64,000 bases of DNA from assembly GCA_023398575.1 (NCBI GenBank), contig JAEWSC010000086.1:1-64000 (forward strand), in the 5' to 3' direction. Source of the stretch: Bacillota bacterium (GTDB lineage: Bacteria > Bacillota > Clostridia > Christensenellales > Aristaeellaceae). Below the pieces are notes generated by a model. It worked only from the letters and a program-made list of their open reading frames with translations. It did not search any database and was not told where the DNA came from. Positions 1-7,559 of the stretch are shown here, piece by piece. Within the stretch, counting starts at the first letter, position 1. Every line of letters begins with the position of its first letter. Position numbers and translations under genes: made by a program.

Positions 1-269
1 CTGAGTTTGAAGCAAGTCTCCGGACATCAGTTGCTGATTTGCTTCCTGCGGCTGGCCTGAGCAATGACGTCCTGTCCTCCCTTCGTGTATTGATTGGCCC
101 GGAAGCCAGCTATAAGGAAGCACATGTGCTGCACAAGGGCAATTTTTTCAGAAGCACGCTGGGCGATTTACAGCTGTCGGGTGAGCCGGCACTGCTTAAT
201 CTTTTATACCACGCAGGAATGGGTGAAATGCGGGAAGACGGCTTTGGGTTGTTTGAACTGTTGCCATGA
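1..269 (+). CDS. Cas6-like CRISPR endoribonuclease, C-terminal fragment
   Basis: The open frame enters from the left edge (codons in phase with base 3) and ends with TGA at 267-269, so only about 88 C-terminal residues are visible. The tail carries a glycine-rich stretch, HAGMGEMREDGFGLFELL, matching the G-x-G...GFG loop that ends Cas6-family RAMP proteins, preceded by a GDLQLSGEPALLNLLY strand-helix. Cas6 enzymes cut CRISPR precursor RNA within the repeat. The catalytic residues normally lie in the missing N-terminal part, so activity cannot be judged. No array or other cas gene is visible to the right, so any CRISPR locus would lie left of the window. A strong terminator follows directly. 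The family assignment rests on the C-terminal motif only. Confidence 0.62.
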   Translation, partial: EFEASLRTSVADLLPAAGLSNDVLSSLRVLIGPEASYKEAHVLHKGNFFRSTLGDLQLSGEPALLNLLYHAGMGEMREDGFGLFELLP

Positions 270-284
270 TTTTGTTTCATTCTG

Positions 285-308
285 CCGCCGGCTTAGCCGG
301 CGGTTTTT
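285..308 (+). terminator. Intrinsic terminator after the cas6-like gene
   Basis: Perfect 8-bp stem CCGCCGGC / GCCGGCGG with a three-base TTA loop, followed by five Ts. It starts 16 bases after the stop codon of the upstream gene. Confidence 0.88.
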
Positions 309-361
309 CCATTTTGGATGAAATGGTTGGGTCTAAACGTTCTTTTGATAAACCCAGGTCT

Positions 362-390
362 TTTCCATGCTGATATGACTGTGCTATAAT
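362..390 (+). promoter_or_regulatory. Promoter of the CapA-like gene
   Basis: A perfect -10 box TATAAT at 385-390 lies 17 bases downstream of a weak -35 candidate TTTCCA at 362-367, about 30 bases before the GTG start at 421. Confidence 0.55.
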
Positions 391-420
391 GATGGTGTCA
401 AAAGGGGGGAACTGCAGGAA

Positions 421-1797
421 GTGAACGGCTATAGAAGACGAGGCATATCCTTTGGCACGGTGTTCATGCTGCTGTTAACCATTATTGTAGCAGGAGGCTG
501 CGCTGTTGTGTTGCCGAAATTGGCCGGCAACATGGATCAGCGTTTTGACGCGCAGCAGCTTGCAGATGCCATTACCGGTTCGCTGGACCTTCCCGCTCTT
601 ACGCTGTCAGATATACCAATTTTTCCTAGTCAAGCTGACGGTGAGGATACTAGTGAAGTAGCTCAAGGTGGCACGCCTTTGGATACTGCAGCGAATAATC
701 AGTCAGCGGTTGTCAGTACCCCGGAACCTTTTGCGACGAAGCCGCTGGAGAAGCGGGCGCTTTCGCTAACAGTTATGGGCACGCTGGCGTTTGATGGGGG
801 CATACGCAAATCTGGCTACAATAGCGAGAGCAAGACGTATGATTTCAGCAGGATTTTTTCTGTCATCAGCTCGGAATTTCAAGGGGATATCAGCCTTGCT
901 ACGCTTGAGAATACACTGGTAACTGACGGTAAGCTAACAGAAATAAATACGACAAAAGATGTACTAAAGGATATTTCTGTCACCGGGTTGGACATGCTTT
1001 CGCTAGGTCATGAGCATATATTGGATCTAGGGCTGGCTGGACTTCAAGAAACGGCAGCAGCTGTAAGGGCGGCAGGTTTTTCTGTATTAGGCATCAAAAC
1101 CGACAATCAAGATACACAAAATCCATTGATCATGGATATGCAGGGTGTGCGTATAGCATTCTTGCATTATTCGGAACTCATTAGCAGCGCTGGAAAAAAG
1201 GCAGCCAAGACGGATGACTGTGCATATGCGTTGCCCGCATACCAACCGGAAGCTGTATCCGCAGACATACAATCGGCCAGAGCGCAAGGTGCGCAGGTGG
1301 TCATTGTTATGATGCACTGGGGTACAGATGAGCAAACAAAGGTAACGTCCGCCATGAAAGAAAAAGCGCAGTTTATTGCAAATGCTGGAGCTGATATGAT
1401 ATTCGGCGCTCATGGAAAGACTGCATTGGCTATTGAGTACTTGACAGGCACGCGGACTGATGGCACCAATCGTCCTACGTTGGTTTGCTATTCCTTGGGT
1501 GGCCTTTTGACCAGTTCGAGGGATACGGCCCATATTGCCGGCATGATTTTGAATTTGCAAATTGGTTTTGATTCAGCAATCGGAATGGTGTCGTTTGATA
1601 AGGTTGAGTATGTACCTACATATATATGGCGCACGAAAGAGAACGGGCAGTATGTTTACCAGGTGCTGGCTAGTGATCAGCTTTCACCCGACTCAATGGA
1701 TGCAGCGCAAAAAGGCGTGATGCAAAGGGCGTTGGAGCGCATCAGTAAGCTGCTTGCGGATTCACCGGCAAAGCCACGCACGAGTGCTCCTGAGTAA
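421..1797 (+). CDS. CapA-family (PGA_cap) membrane-anchored protein with degenerate metal motifs
   Basis: A 458-residue protein with a GTG start; a G-rich Shine-Dalgarno stretch lies just upstream. Residues about 9-30 form one membrane anchor (FMLLLTIIVAGGCAVVLP), then a Ser/Thr/Pro-rich linker, then from about residue 115 a PGA_cap fold related to poly-gamma-glutamate CapA and metallophosphatases. Recognisable positions are TLENTLV (family NLExP strand), DMLSLGHEHILDLG (family SLANNHxLDyG), MMHWGTDE (HWGxE) and GADMIFGAHGKTAL (family GhHpHv). Several usual metal ligands are changed: the opening GD is MGT, NNH is HEH and the second His of HpH is Lys. It therefore probably does not do the canonical chemistry. 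It has its own promoter and converges on a carboxypeptidase gene, which fits a cell-envelope role; the substrate is unknown. Confidence 0.8.
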   Translation: MNGYRRRGISFGTVFMLLLTIIVAGGCAVVLPKLAGNMDQRFDAQQLADAITGSLDLPALTLSDIPIFPSQADGEDTSEVAQGGTPLDTAANNQSAVVSTPEPFATKPLEKRALSLTVMGTLAFDGGIRKSGYNSESKTYDFSRIFSVISSEFQGDISLATLENTLVTDGKLTEINTTKDVLKDISVTGLDMLSLGHEHILDLGLAGLQETAAAVRAAGFSVLGIKTDNQDTQNPLIMDMQGVRIAFLHYSELISSAGKKAAKTDDCAYALPAYQPEAVSADIQSARAQGAQVVIVMMHWGTDEQTKVTSAMKEKAQFIANAGADMIFGAHGKTALAIEYLTGTRTDGTNRPTLVCYSLGGLLTSSRDTAHIAGMILNLQIGFDSAIGMVSFDKVEYVPTYIWRTKENGQYVYQVLASDQLSPDSMDAAQKGVMQRALERISKLLADSPAKPRTSAPE

Positions 1798-1806
1798 TAT
1801 ATGAAG

Positions 1807-1865
1807 AAATAAAGAAACGAAGCATTATGCGCTGATAAACCGCATGAAGCTTCGTTTCTTTATTT
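1807..1865. terminator. Bidirectional terminator between convergent genes
   Basis: A 17-bp perfect inverted repeat (arms 1807-1823 and 1849-1865; inner part GAAACGAAGC / GCTTCGTTTC) with A/T-rich ends gives a U tract in either direction. It sits between the CapA-like gene and the convergent carboxypeptidase gene. The 25-base loop can extend the stem with ATGCG/CGCAT. Confidence 0.85.
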
Positions 1866-1937
1866 GTGCAACCATCATGCAGCCGGCTCTTGGCGATAAT
1901 GATGGGCGGTAATGCAAATAGCTCATAGTTCAAATCA

Positions 1938-3431
1938 TTAACGGAATCTTCTGGTGGTCGCTTTGGGAAGATTAGAGCCTTTTCTAGTAAAGCGCTTTAT
2001 CAATTTGATAGATATGCGCAAAATAAGGTATACCCCGGCGAACGGAAGCAGTGCCATAATCAGCAGTTCTACGGTGAACCGAGGAAAAGGATTGGGATCT
2101 TCATATGTTTCTTGCATAATCGTTTGAATAGATTTTGGTGCGTTTTCACGCTGCCTTATGCTTCTGGAGGCTATCAGCGCATATTCGACCGGATCGCTGC
2201 CGCTGCCATCGGTAGGCAAGTAAGTCAGTGTGCCCATCTGCTCACCAGCTGTAATGGGCGCCGAAAAATCCCGGATGTATTCAATGATAACTTCTTGCTG
2301 CAAATTTCTTGCCTTTGCTTCAACCTGTGCACGGGTAGCGATAAAGGAAGCAGTGGCGGCGGAATCCATAGGGACTAGATACAGTGGAAGCCGCCCCATA
2401 TCTGGATCATCCTTGGAAAAACCGTTGGTTTCCAAGACAATGGGGTTCATATCATACAATTCGACAGGCGTTACGCTAATATACTGTGAAAAACCATATT
2501 CCATTAGCTTTTTTGTGTCCGTCCAGCGGCCGTTGCTGCTGGTGTATAAGACGACGGAGATGAGCGTAACGCCGTCTTTGGTGGCCGATCCTACATAGCA
2601 CCGCCCGGCTTGGTTTGTGTTGCCAGTTTTAATGCCGTTGGCGTAAGAGTAGTAATAGTCATTTTTTTCGCTTTGAACCATCATGGGATTGTCTCTTAGT
2701 TTTACTGTTTTGGCTCCATTCAAATTGCTGGCAGGCAGCGCATAGGAGGTCGAAGCCACGATTTGCCTAAAGGTACTATCCTCCATGGCGGCTTTCGCAA
2801 TAATGGCCAAATCTCTGGCAGTTGTGTAGTGATTGTCGTCATGCAAGCCGTGCGGGTTTGTAAAATGCGTAGAGGCGCAACCAAGATAGGCCGCAGTTTC
2901 GTTCATCAGATCAACGAACGCTGGAACAGAGCCCGATATAAATTCGGCAATTGCATTTGCGCCTTCATTGCCCGAACGGACCATGGTCGCATATAAAAGG
3001 TCTTCAAAGCGGATTGTTTCTCCAGCTTCCAGTGGGATGGTTGTTGCATCCTCATCGCCTAAGTTGACGGCCTCATCACTGAGGGTGACGATTTCATTGA
3101 GCATGCCGTTGGCTTTGCCGATCCTTAGTCCCAGCATCGCCGTCATAATCTTGGTGGTGGAGGCCGGATACATTTGCTGATCTGCATTTTTTTCGAAAAC
3201 TACTTCGCCGCTATTTGCTTCTATAAGTATGGCGGATTTAGCAACCAGCTGGTTTTCTTCCAGAATTTCTGGGTGTTCGGGATCGTAAGGATTAGCATCG
3301 GAGGACAACCTAGGTTCAACAAAGGTATCTCCACCCGATTCTGACACGGCTGGCATACCGCAAGATAACAGGAAAAGCACAATGCATAACCATGCCGAAA
3401 AACGAGACGCTATCCTGGTACGGCGCTGCAT
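1938..3431 (-). CDS. D-alanyl-D-alanine carboxypeptidase (peptidase S11, DacA/PBP5 type)
   Basis: A 497-residue serine carboxypeptidase that trims the terminal D-Ala of peptidoglycan stem peptides outside the membrane. Residues 1-29 are a signal peptide (FSAWLCIVLFLLSCG). The three catalytic motifs of the S11/penicillin-binding fold are intact: S91-T-T-K94, S153-G-N155 and K268-T-G270. A C-terminal domain follows, then a membrane segment near residue 455 (LLIMALLPFAGVYLILRI) and a basic tail, so it is anchored at the C-terminus as is usual for low-molecular-mass PBPs. The ATG at 3429-3431 has a GGGAGG Shine-Dalgarno site seven bases upstream. It has its own promoter and ends at a shared bidirectional terminator. 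Confidence 0.95.
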   Translation of the reverse strand: MQRRTRIASRFSAWLCIVLFLLSCGMPAVSESGGDTFVEPRLSSDANPYDPEHPEILEENQLVAKSAILIEANSGEVVFEKNADQQMYPASTTKIMTAMLGLRIGKANGMLNEIVTLSDEAVNLGDEDATTIPLEAGETIRFEDLLYATMVRSGNEGANAIAEFISGSVPAFVDLMNETAAYLGCASTHFTNPHGLHDDNHYTTARDLAIIAKAAMEDSTFRQIVASTSYALPASNLNGAKTVKLRDNPMMVQSEKNDYYYSYANGIKTGNTNQAGRCYVGSATKDGVTLISVVLYTSSNGRWTDTKKLMEYGFSQYISVTPVELYDMNPIVLETNGFSKDDPDMGRLPLYLVPMDSAATASFIATRAQVEAKARNLQQEVIIEYIRDFSAPITAGEQMGTLTYLPTDGSGSDPVEYALIASRSIRQRENAPKSIQTIMQETYEDPNPFPRFTVELLIMALLPFAGVYLILRISIKLIKRFTRKGSNLPKATTRRFR

Positions 3432-3472
3432 GTCATTCCTCCCGCTTCATGATTTGCAGTCAATAATAACCT

Positions 3473-3501
3473 AGTATACACCGATTTCAAATTTTTGTAC
3501 A
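3473..3501 (-). promoter_or_regulatory. Promoter of the carboxypeptidase gene
   Basis: On the minus strand, TGTACA (3501-3496), a 17-base spacer, then TATACT (3478-3473), about 40 bases before the ATG. Confidence 0.6.
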
Positions 3502-3613
3502 GCGCGATGCTATTTACCGCTGGTCTGGCGGGCATACTTTTTACAATGGCGGCATAGAATAGGTGGGGACATCTTGCGGTTTGCCGCATAGATTTGGAAG
3601 GAGCACAGGTAGT

Positions 3614-3871
3614 ATGAACATCATTTTGTGGCTTGTATTCGGTGCACTGGCCGGTTGGTTGGCCAGTATTATCATGGGGCAGAACGCCAGCATGGGAATA
3701 GGGGCGAATATCCTCTTTGGCGTGTTGGGCGCCATCGTAGGTGGATTCGTAGCATCCCTTATTGGCATCGGGGGCATATCTGGCTTTAATCTTGGCAGCA
3801 TGCTGATTGCTGTGGCAGGTGCTTGCTTGTGTCTGTTTGTGGTGAACATGGTACAGAAGCGGGCGAAATAG
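3614..3871 (+). CDS. GlsB/YeaQ/YmgE-family small membrane protein
   Basis: An 85-residue, very hydrophobic protein with three predicted membrane helices: residues 2-20, about 29-52 and 59-79. The glycine-rich opening LVFGALAGWLASIIMG and the middle GANILFGVLGAIVGGFVASL are typical of the transglycosylase-associated (GlsB/YeaQ) family, small membrane proteins often linked to envelope stress; their biochemical role is not known. I chose ATG 3614 because an AAGGAG site lies about ten bases upstream and the longer in-frame extension has no ribosome site. The downstream small gene follows after 28 bases and may be co-transcribed. Confidence 0.85.
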   Translation: MNIILWLVFGALAGWLASIIMGQNASMGIGANILFGVLGAIVGGFVASLIGIGGISGFNLGSMLIAVAGACLCLFVVNMVQKRAK

Positions 3872-3899
3872 CGTATTTTGGTTGCAAGGAGTGAGAAAA

Positions 3900-4064
3900 A
3901 TGCCGCCCAAGCAAAAAAAAATATGGGAACCAGTCTACGATATTGAAAAAGTGGCATCTAATACCGAATGTACTGGCCTTATACCTTCTGCACTGAAAGA
4001 CGAAGAGGAGGCCGACTCGTACCAAGATATCTATTCAATCCATAAGCAAATCCCATCGGATTGA
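3900..4064 (+). CDS. Small acidic protein of unknown function (54 residues)
   Basis: An ATG at 3900 with a well-placed AAGGAG nine bases upstream opens a 54-codon frame ending at a clear terminator, so it is likely a real gene. The N-terminus is basic (MPPKQKKIWEPVYDIEKV), the middle has one cysteine (NTECTGLIPSAL), and the C-terminal half is acidic and aromatic (KDEEEADSYQDIYSIHKQ). It has no signal peptide, membrane helix or recognisable domain, and its function is unknown. It probably shares a transcript with the upstream GlsB-like membrane protein. Confidence 0.6.
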   Translation: MPPKQKKIWEPVYDIEKVASNTECTGLIPSALKDEEEADSYQDIYSIHKQIPSD

Positions 4065-4083
4065 TCCTTTCTGCAATGGAGTG

Positions 4084-4115
4084 AGGGCCTGAGTGTTTCA
4101 GGCTCTTTTCTTTTT
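4084..4115 (+). terminator. Terminator after the small acidic gene
   Basis: Stem GCCTGA / TCAGGC extended by G-U and A-U pairs to about nine base pairs around a GTGTT loop, followed by TTTTCTTTTT. Confidence 0.8.
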
Positions 4116-4161
4116 GGTGGGAAATTGCTTTCTTTGATACAGCACACATTTGAATCGCTGC

Positions 4162-4190
4162 TTGACGAAGCCGTGGAAGCGTGCTATCAT
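4162..4190 (+). promoter_or_regulatory. Sigma-A promoter of the IclR gene
   Basis: TTGACG (4162-4167), a 17-base spacer and TATCAT (4185-4190) give a near-consensus promoter; the expected start is near 4197, about 30 bases before the GTG codon. Confidence 0.75.
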
Positions 4191-4210
4191 ATTCTTGAAA
4201 TTGAACGTTA

Positions 4211-4224
4211 TTCACATATATGAA
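4211..4224. promoter_or_regulatory. Candidate IclR operator
   Basis: TTCACATATATGAA is a near-perfect palindrome (12 of 14 positions) just downstream of the expected transcription start and six bases before the GTG of the IclR gene. This placement suits autorepression. Binding is inferred. Confidence 0.45.
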
Positions 4225-4229
4225 CGATT

Positions 4230-5006
4230 GTGAGCGAACTACGAATGCCGGAGACGATCAATCGAACCTTATCCCGCGGACTTGACATATTGGAACTGTT
4301 GAGCGAGCACCCTGCCGGACTGGAACTCCATCAGATTGCGAAAGTGATGGAGATGCCCAAGAGCAGCGCATTTAATCTATTGCATACGCTGATGCAGCAA
4401 AAATACATACGCAAGCCGGACAATTCTCCCCGGTATCAGTTGGGTCTAAAGCTGTTTGAAGTGGGCAGTGCGGCTGTAAACCATGTGGATGTCACTACGG
4501 TGATCCGCCAGTACATGACGGATATCTATCGTGCATGCAATGAGACCATGCACTGCGGGATATTGAGCGGCCTGGATGTATTGTACATCGATAAAATGGA
4601 ATCGACTCAGTCCATCCGCATGTCGAGTCATGTGGGGGTCCGCATGCCGCTTCACGCTACGGCCATGGGAAAAGCCTTTCTGGCCTGCTTTTCCGACAGC
4701 GAGGTTCGCAGCTTGTATCAAGGTATCCAATTGGCTTCCTTAACAGTGCATACCATTACGGATATGGAGGAGCTGCTGCGGCAGCTTCAAATCATACGCC
4801 AGACAGGATATGCGACGGAGACTGAGGAGAGCAACTTGAACGTTAGTTGCATTGGTGTTGCAATCTTAGGCCGGGATGACAAGCCGGCCTATGCCTTGAG
4901 CATTTCAGCACCCTCTTTCCGCATAGGGGAAAGTGAAACCGCTGCTTGGGGACAGATGCTGCTCAGGGCGCAAAGAAAAATCCAACGGGTGCTGCGGGCT
5001 GTGTGA
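4230..5006 (+). CDS. IclR-family transcriptional regulator, probably of uronate/KDG use (KdgR-like)
   Basis: A 258-residue regulator. Residues about 10-70 form the winged helix-turn-helix (INRTLSRGLDILELL... LHQIAKVMEMPKSSAFNLLHTL) and residues about 80-255 the IclR effector domain, with HATAMGKAFLA, the helix typical of this family. IclR proteins of this group often sense KDG or related sugar acids. The gene stands directly upstream of KDPG aldolase and KDG kinase genes on the same strand, so control of the uronate genes and of itself is the simplest reading. Neither the GTG at 4230 nor the in-frame ATG at 4245 has a good Shine-Dalgarno site, so the exact start is uncertain. Confidence 0.9.
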   Translation: MSELRMPETINRTLSRGLDILELLSEHPAGLELHQIAKVMEMPKSSAFNLLHTLMQQKYIRKPDNSPRYQLGLKLFEVGSAAVNHVDVTTVIRQYMTDIYRACNETMHCGILSGLDVLYIDKMESTQSIRMSSHVGVRMPLHATAMGKAFLACFSDSEVRSLYQGIQLASLTVHTITDMEELLRQLQIIRQTGYATETEESNLNVSCIGVAILGRDDKPAYALSISAPSFRIGESETAAWGQMLLRAQRKIQRVLRAV

Positions 5007-5081
5007 CCGTTTACTTATGGCCACCTGCGCCGCAAGCACTTTTGGAATAGATCAAATGAGTATATAAGGAAGGCGCAATCA

Positions 5082-6038
5082 ATGGATATGCTGGAAAAAT
5101 TATCTCTTGCTGGTCTGGTACCTGTTATCAAGGTAGAGGATGCCAATGACGCGGTTCCACTATGCAAAGCCCTGCTGGATGGTGGGCTGCCGGTTGCGGA
5201 AATTACCTTTCGCACAGCAGCCGCAGAGGACGCCATCCGTCTTGTGCATGAACAGCTTCCCCAGGTGATTCTGGGAGCCGGGACTGTATTAACAACCGAA
5301 CAGGTGGACAGGGCTGTGGCAGCCGGTGCGGCTTATATTGTATCACCCGGCTTGAATCCCAAGGTGGTTGAACACTGCCAAAAAATCAATGTGCCTGTTT
5401 TACCTGGCTGTGCTAATCCATCCGATATCGAGATGGCGCTGTCCCTGGGGCTGAAAACCGTAAAATTCTTTCCTTCTGAGTCATTGGGCGGACTGTCAAT
5501 GATCAAGGCACTTAGCGCACCCTATGGAAATGTCACCTTTGTTCCTACTGGCGGCATTAGCGAAAAAAATTTGGTAGAGTACCTGTCCTTTCCCAAGGTC
5601 GTCGCCTGTGGTGGAAGCTGGATGGTGCCTCAGGATGCGGTGGATGCCAAGGATTGGGAAAAAATTAAAACCATCACCAAGAGCGCTGTCGCACTTTTGC
5701 TGGGCTTAGAGCTGGCCCATATCGGCATTAATACCGGCTCGCCCGAAAATGCCATGAGCCAGGCCCAGCTTTTCTGTTCACTTTTAGGATGGGATGTGAA
5801 GGATGGCAACAGCTCTGTGTTTGTCGGCACAGGCCTAGAATTGATGAAAAAGCCCTTCCGGGGCACACATGGCCATATTGCTATCCGCACTAATAGCATT
5901 GCCAGGGCAAAGTGGCATTTGCAGCAGAGGGGCTTTACCTTTGACGAATCCAGTGCGATTGAGAAAAACGGCAAGGTGATTGCAATTTATCTTGAGCAGG
6001 AGATCGCGGGTTTTGCGATCCATTTGCTTCAAAAGTAA
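5082..6038 (+). CDS. eda: KDPG aldolase fused to a C-terminal VOC-like domain
   Basis: A 318-residue protein. Residues 1 to about 207 are a complete 2-dehydro-3-deoxy-6-phosphogluconate aldolase: GLVPVIKVED at the first strand, the EITFRT Glu-Arg pair, GAGTVLT, VSPGLNP, PGCANPSDI, the Schiff-base Lys in TVKFFPSE and VPTGGI. It would split KDPG to pyruvate and glyceraldehyde-3-phosphate, the last step of uronate breakdown. Residues about 210-318 add a glyoxalase/VOC-type beta-alpha-beta module (LAHIGINTGSPENAMSQAQLF ... FVGTGLELMKKP ... HGHIAIRTNSIARAKWHL). Usual Eda proteins are about 205-215 residues, so this is a real extension in one frame. An AAGGAAGG site precedes the ATG; kdgK follows after 17 bases. 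Confidence 0.93.
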   Translation: MDMLEKLSLAGLVPVIKVEDANDAVPLCKALLDGGLPVAEITFRTAAAEDAIRLVHEQLPQVILGAGTVLTTEQVDRAVAAGAAYIVSPGLNPKVVEHCQKINVPVLPGCANPSDIEMALSLGLKTVKFFPSESLGGLSMIKALSAPYGNVTFVPTGGISEKNLVEYLSFPKVVACGGSWMVPQDAVDAKDWEKIKTITKSAVALLLGLELAHIGINTGSPENAMSQAQLFCSLLGWDVKDGNSSVFVGTGLELMKKPFRGTHGHIAIRTNSIARAKWHLQQRGFTFDESSAIEKNGKVIAIYLEQEIAGFAIHLLQK

Positions 6039-6055
6039 TTGTGGAGGAGTAAAAA

Positions 6056-7093
6056 ATGAGCAATAAGGTTGTTACCTTTGGTGAAATCATGCTTAGGCTC
6101 AAAAGCCCAGGTTTTGAGCGCTTTTTTCAGTCGCCTGCTTTGGAGGCAACCTTTGGCGGCGGTGAGGCTAACGTATGTGTATCTCTGGCCAATTTCGGTA
6201 TGGACACTGCATTTGTTACCTTGCTGCCCAACAATGACATCGGCGAAGCCTGCTTAAGAGAACTCCGCGGCTTTGGCGTGGATGTTTCCAGCATCGTCCG
6301 CAACAGTAACCGCATGGGCATTTACTTTCTGGAAACCGGTGCTGTACAGCGGCCCAGCAAGGTTATATATGACCGGGCAGAATCTGCCATCGCCAAGGGC
6401 AAGCCTGGCGACATCGACTGGAACAAGGCGTTTGCGGGTGCGAATTGGTTTCATTTCACGGGCATTACTCCGGCTATCAGCCAGGGCGCTGCCGACTTGT
6501 GCCTGGAGGCGTTAAAGGCCGCGAAAGCCCTTGGCCTGCATGTGAGCTGCGACCTTAATTACCGTAAAAATTTGTGGAAGTATGGAAAAACCGCTTCCGA
6601 GGTGATGCGCGATCTTGTTCGCTATGTGGATACCGTGATCGCCAATGAAGAAGATTTTCAAATGGCGTTGGGGCTAAAAGCCGATTCACATGGCGATGTG
6701 GAATCCGGTGAATTGAATGTAGAGCAGTACAAGGCTATTGCGGCACTGGCTATGCAGGAATTCCCCAACGTGACGCGCGTGGCAATTACGCTGCGTGAGA
6801 GCAAGAGTGCCAACCACAACGATTGGAGTGCCTGCCTGTATAATGGAAAAGACTTTTTCCTTTCCCGCAAGTATGCCATTACCGACATCGTGGATCGGGT
6901 TGGCGGTGGCGACAGCTTTGGTGCAGGCCTCATTTATGGTATTAACACCTACGGCGATGAGAAAAAGGCGCTGGAGTATGCTGTGGCGGCTTCTTGCCTG
7001 AAGCATACCATTAATGGAGACTTTAACCGTGTATCTGTTGCTGAAGTGGAAAGCTTGATGAAGGGATCCGGCTCAGGCCGGGTGCAGCGGTAA
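6056..7093 (+). CDS. kdgK: 2-dehydro-3-deoxygluconate (KDG) kinase, PfkB family
   Basis: A 345-residue sugar kinase that would phosphorylate KDG to KDPG with ATP. The N-terminus has FGEIMLRL and the substrate-binding GGGEANVCVSLANFG; the C-terminal PfkB signature VDRVGGGDSFGAGL holds the catalytic Asp. The acidic HFTGITPAIS and DLNYRKNLW strands match KDG kinases rather than fructokinases. The ATG has a GGAGGAG site. It is the last enzyme gene before the 466-base gap ahead of the TRAP genes and is followed by a strong hairpin, so regulator-eda-kdgK may be one unit. Confidence 0.93.
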   Translation: MSNKVVTFGEIMLRLKSPGFERFFQSPALEATFGGGEANVCVSLANFGMDTAFVTLLPNNDIGEACLRELRGFGVDVSSIVRNSNRMGIYFLETGAVQRPSKVIYDRAESAIAKGKPGDIDWNKAFAGANWFHFTGITPAISQGAADLCLEALKAAKALGLHVSCDLNYRKNLWKYGKTASEVMRDLVRYVDTVIANEEDFQMALGLKADSHGDVESGELNVEQYKAIAALAMQEFPNVTRVAITLRESKSANHNDWSACLYNGKDFFLSRKYAITDIVDRVGGGDSFGAGLIYGINTYGDEKKALEYAVAASCLKHTINGDFNRVSVAEVESLMKGSGSGRVQR

Positions 7094-7152
7094 CACATAG
7101 CACCTATGCAGGTGTGGTACGCATAATCGCTTATTTGACTCTTTATGACGAA

Positions 7153-7190
7153 TTCTCCGGTCTGTCGGCGATGATGGCCAGACCGGAGAA
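7153..7190 (+). terminator. Strong hairpin after kdgK (weak or no U tract)
   Basis: Perfect 12-bp stem TTCTCCGGTCTG / CAGACCGGAGAA with a 14-base loop. What follows is ATGACATATC rather than a run of Ts, so it may stabilise the mRNA or terminate only partly. The rest of the 7094-7559 gap (466 bases) holds the TRAP promoter and operator described separately; I see no gene or known riboswitch in it. Confidence 0.6.
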
Positions 7191-7401
7191 ATGACATATC
7201 TTTATACTTGGTGAAGGGGATCAGGAACTAGGGATTAGGAAATAAAAGCCTTCTTTTGGGTACACCCGTACCATAGAGAATGATAAATAGGATACATATT
7301 GCAGCAATAGCGTTGAATACACACGGCTTATCAACATCTACAGCCGGCTTAAGCATATATATTGTTAAGAAGCTTATGTGTTGGAAAATAACGGACTCGT
7401 A

Positions 7402-7430
7402 TTGCTACACAACGATACTTATGGTATGAT
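7402..7430 (+). promoter_or_regulatory. Promoter of the TRAP transporter operon
   Basis: TTGCTA (7402-7407), a 17-base spacer and TATGAT (7425-7430), about 130 bases before the dctP start. Confidence 0.6.
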
Positions 7431-7452
7431 TTTCACAGAATTTATGAGAAAA

Positions 7453-7469
7453 TGTATACCCGATATACA
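7453..7469. promoter_or_regulatory. Candidate operator, TRAP operon
   Basis: TGTATACCCGATATACA has six-base inverted arms TGTATA/TATACA around five bases and lies about 15-30 bases past the predicted transcription start. It differs from the palindrome at the IclR gene and looks more like a GntR-type site; no GntR gene is in the window. Confidence 0.45.
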
Positions 7470-7559
7470 AGCTCGTATAGCGCCATAAGCATATCTTATT
7501 TAGGTTCTCTTGCCGCAGTGTAGCGGTAAAGGATAAAACAAAAACGGGAGGTACCTGGT

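Noticed and set aside
1087..1560. 157-codon minus-strand frame inside the CapA-like gene
   Set aside because: Antisense to a strong gene, no ribosome site, no recognisable product.
7094..7401. Riboswitch in the 466-base gap before dctP
   Set aside because: Only short inverted repeats (for example GGTAC/GTACC near 7260) are seen; no known riboswitch core matched by eye.
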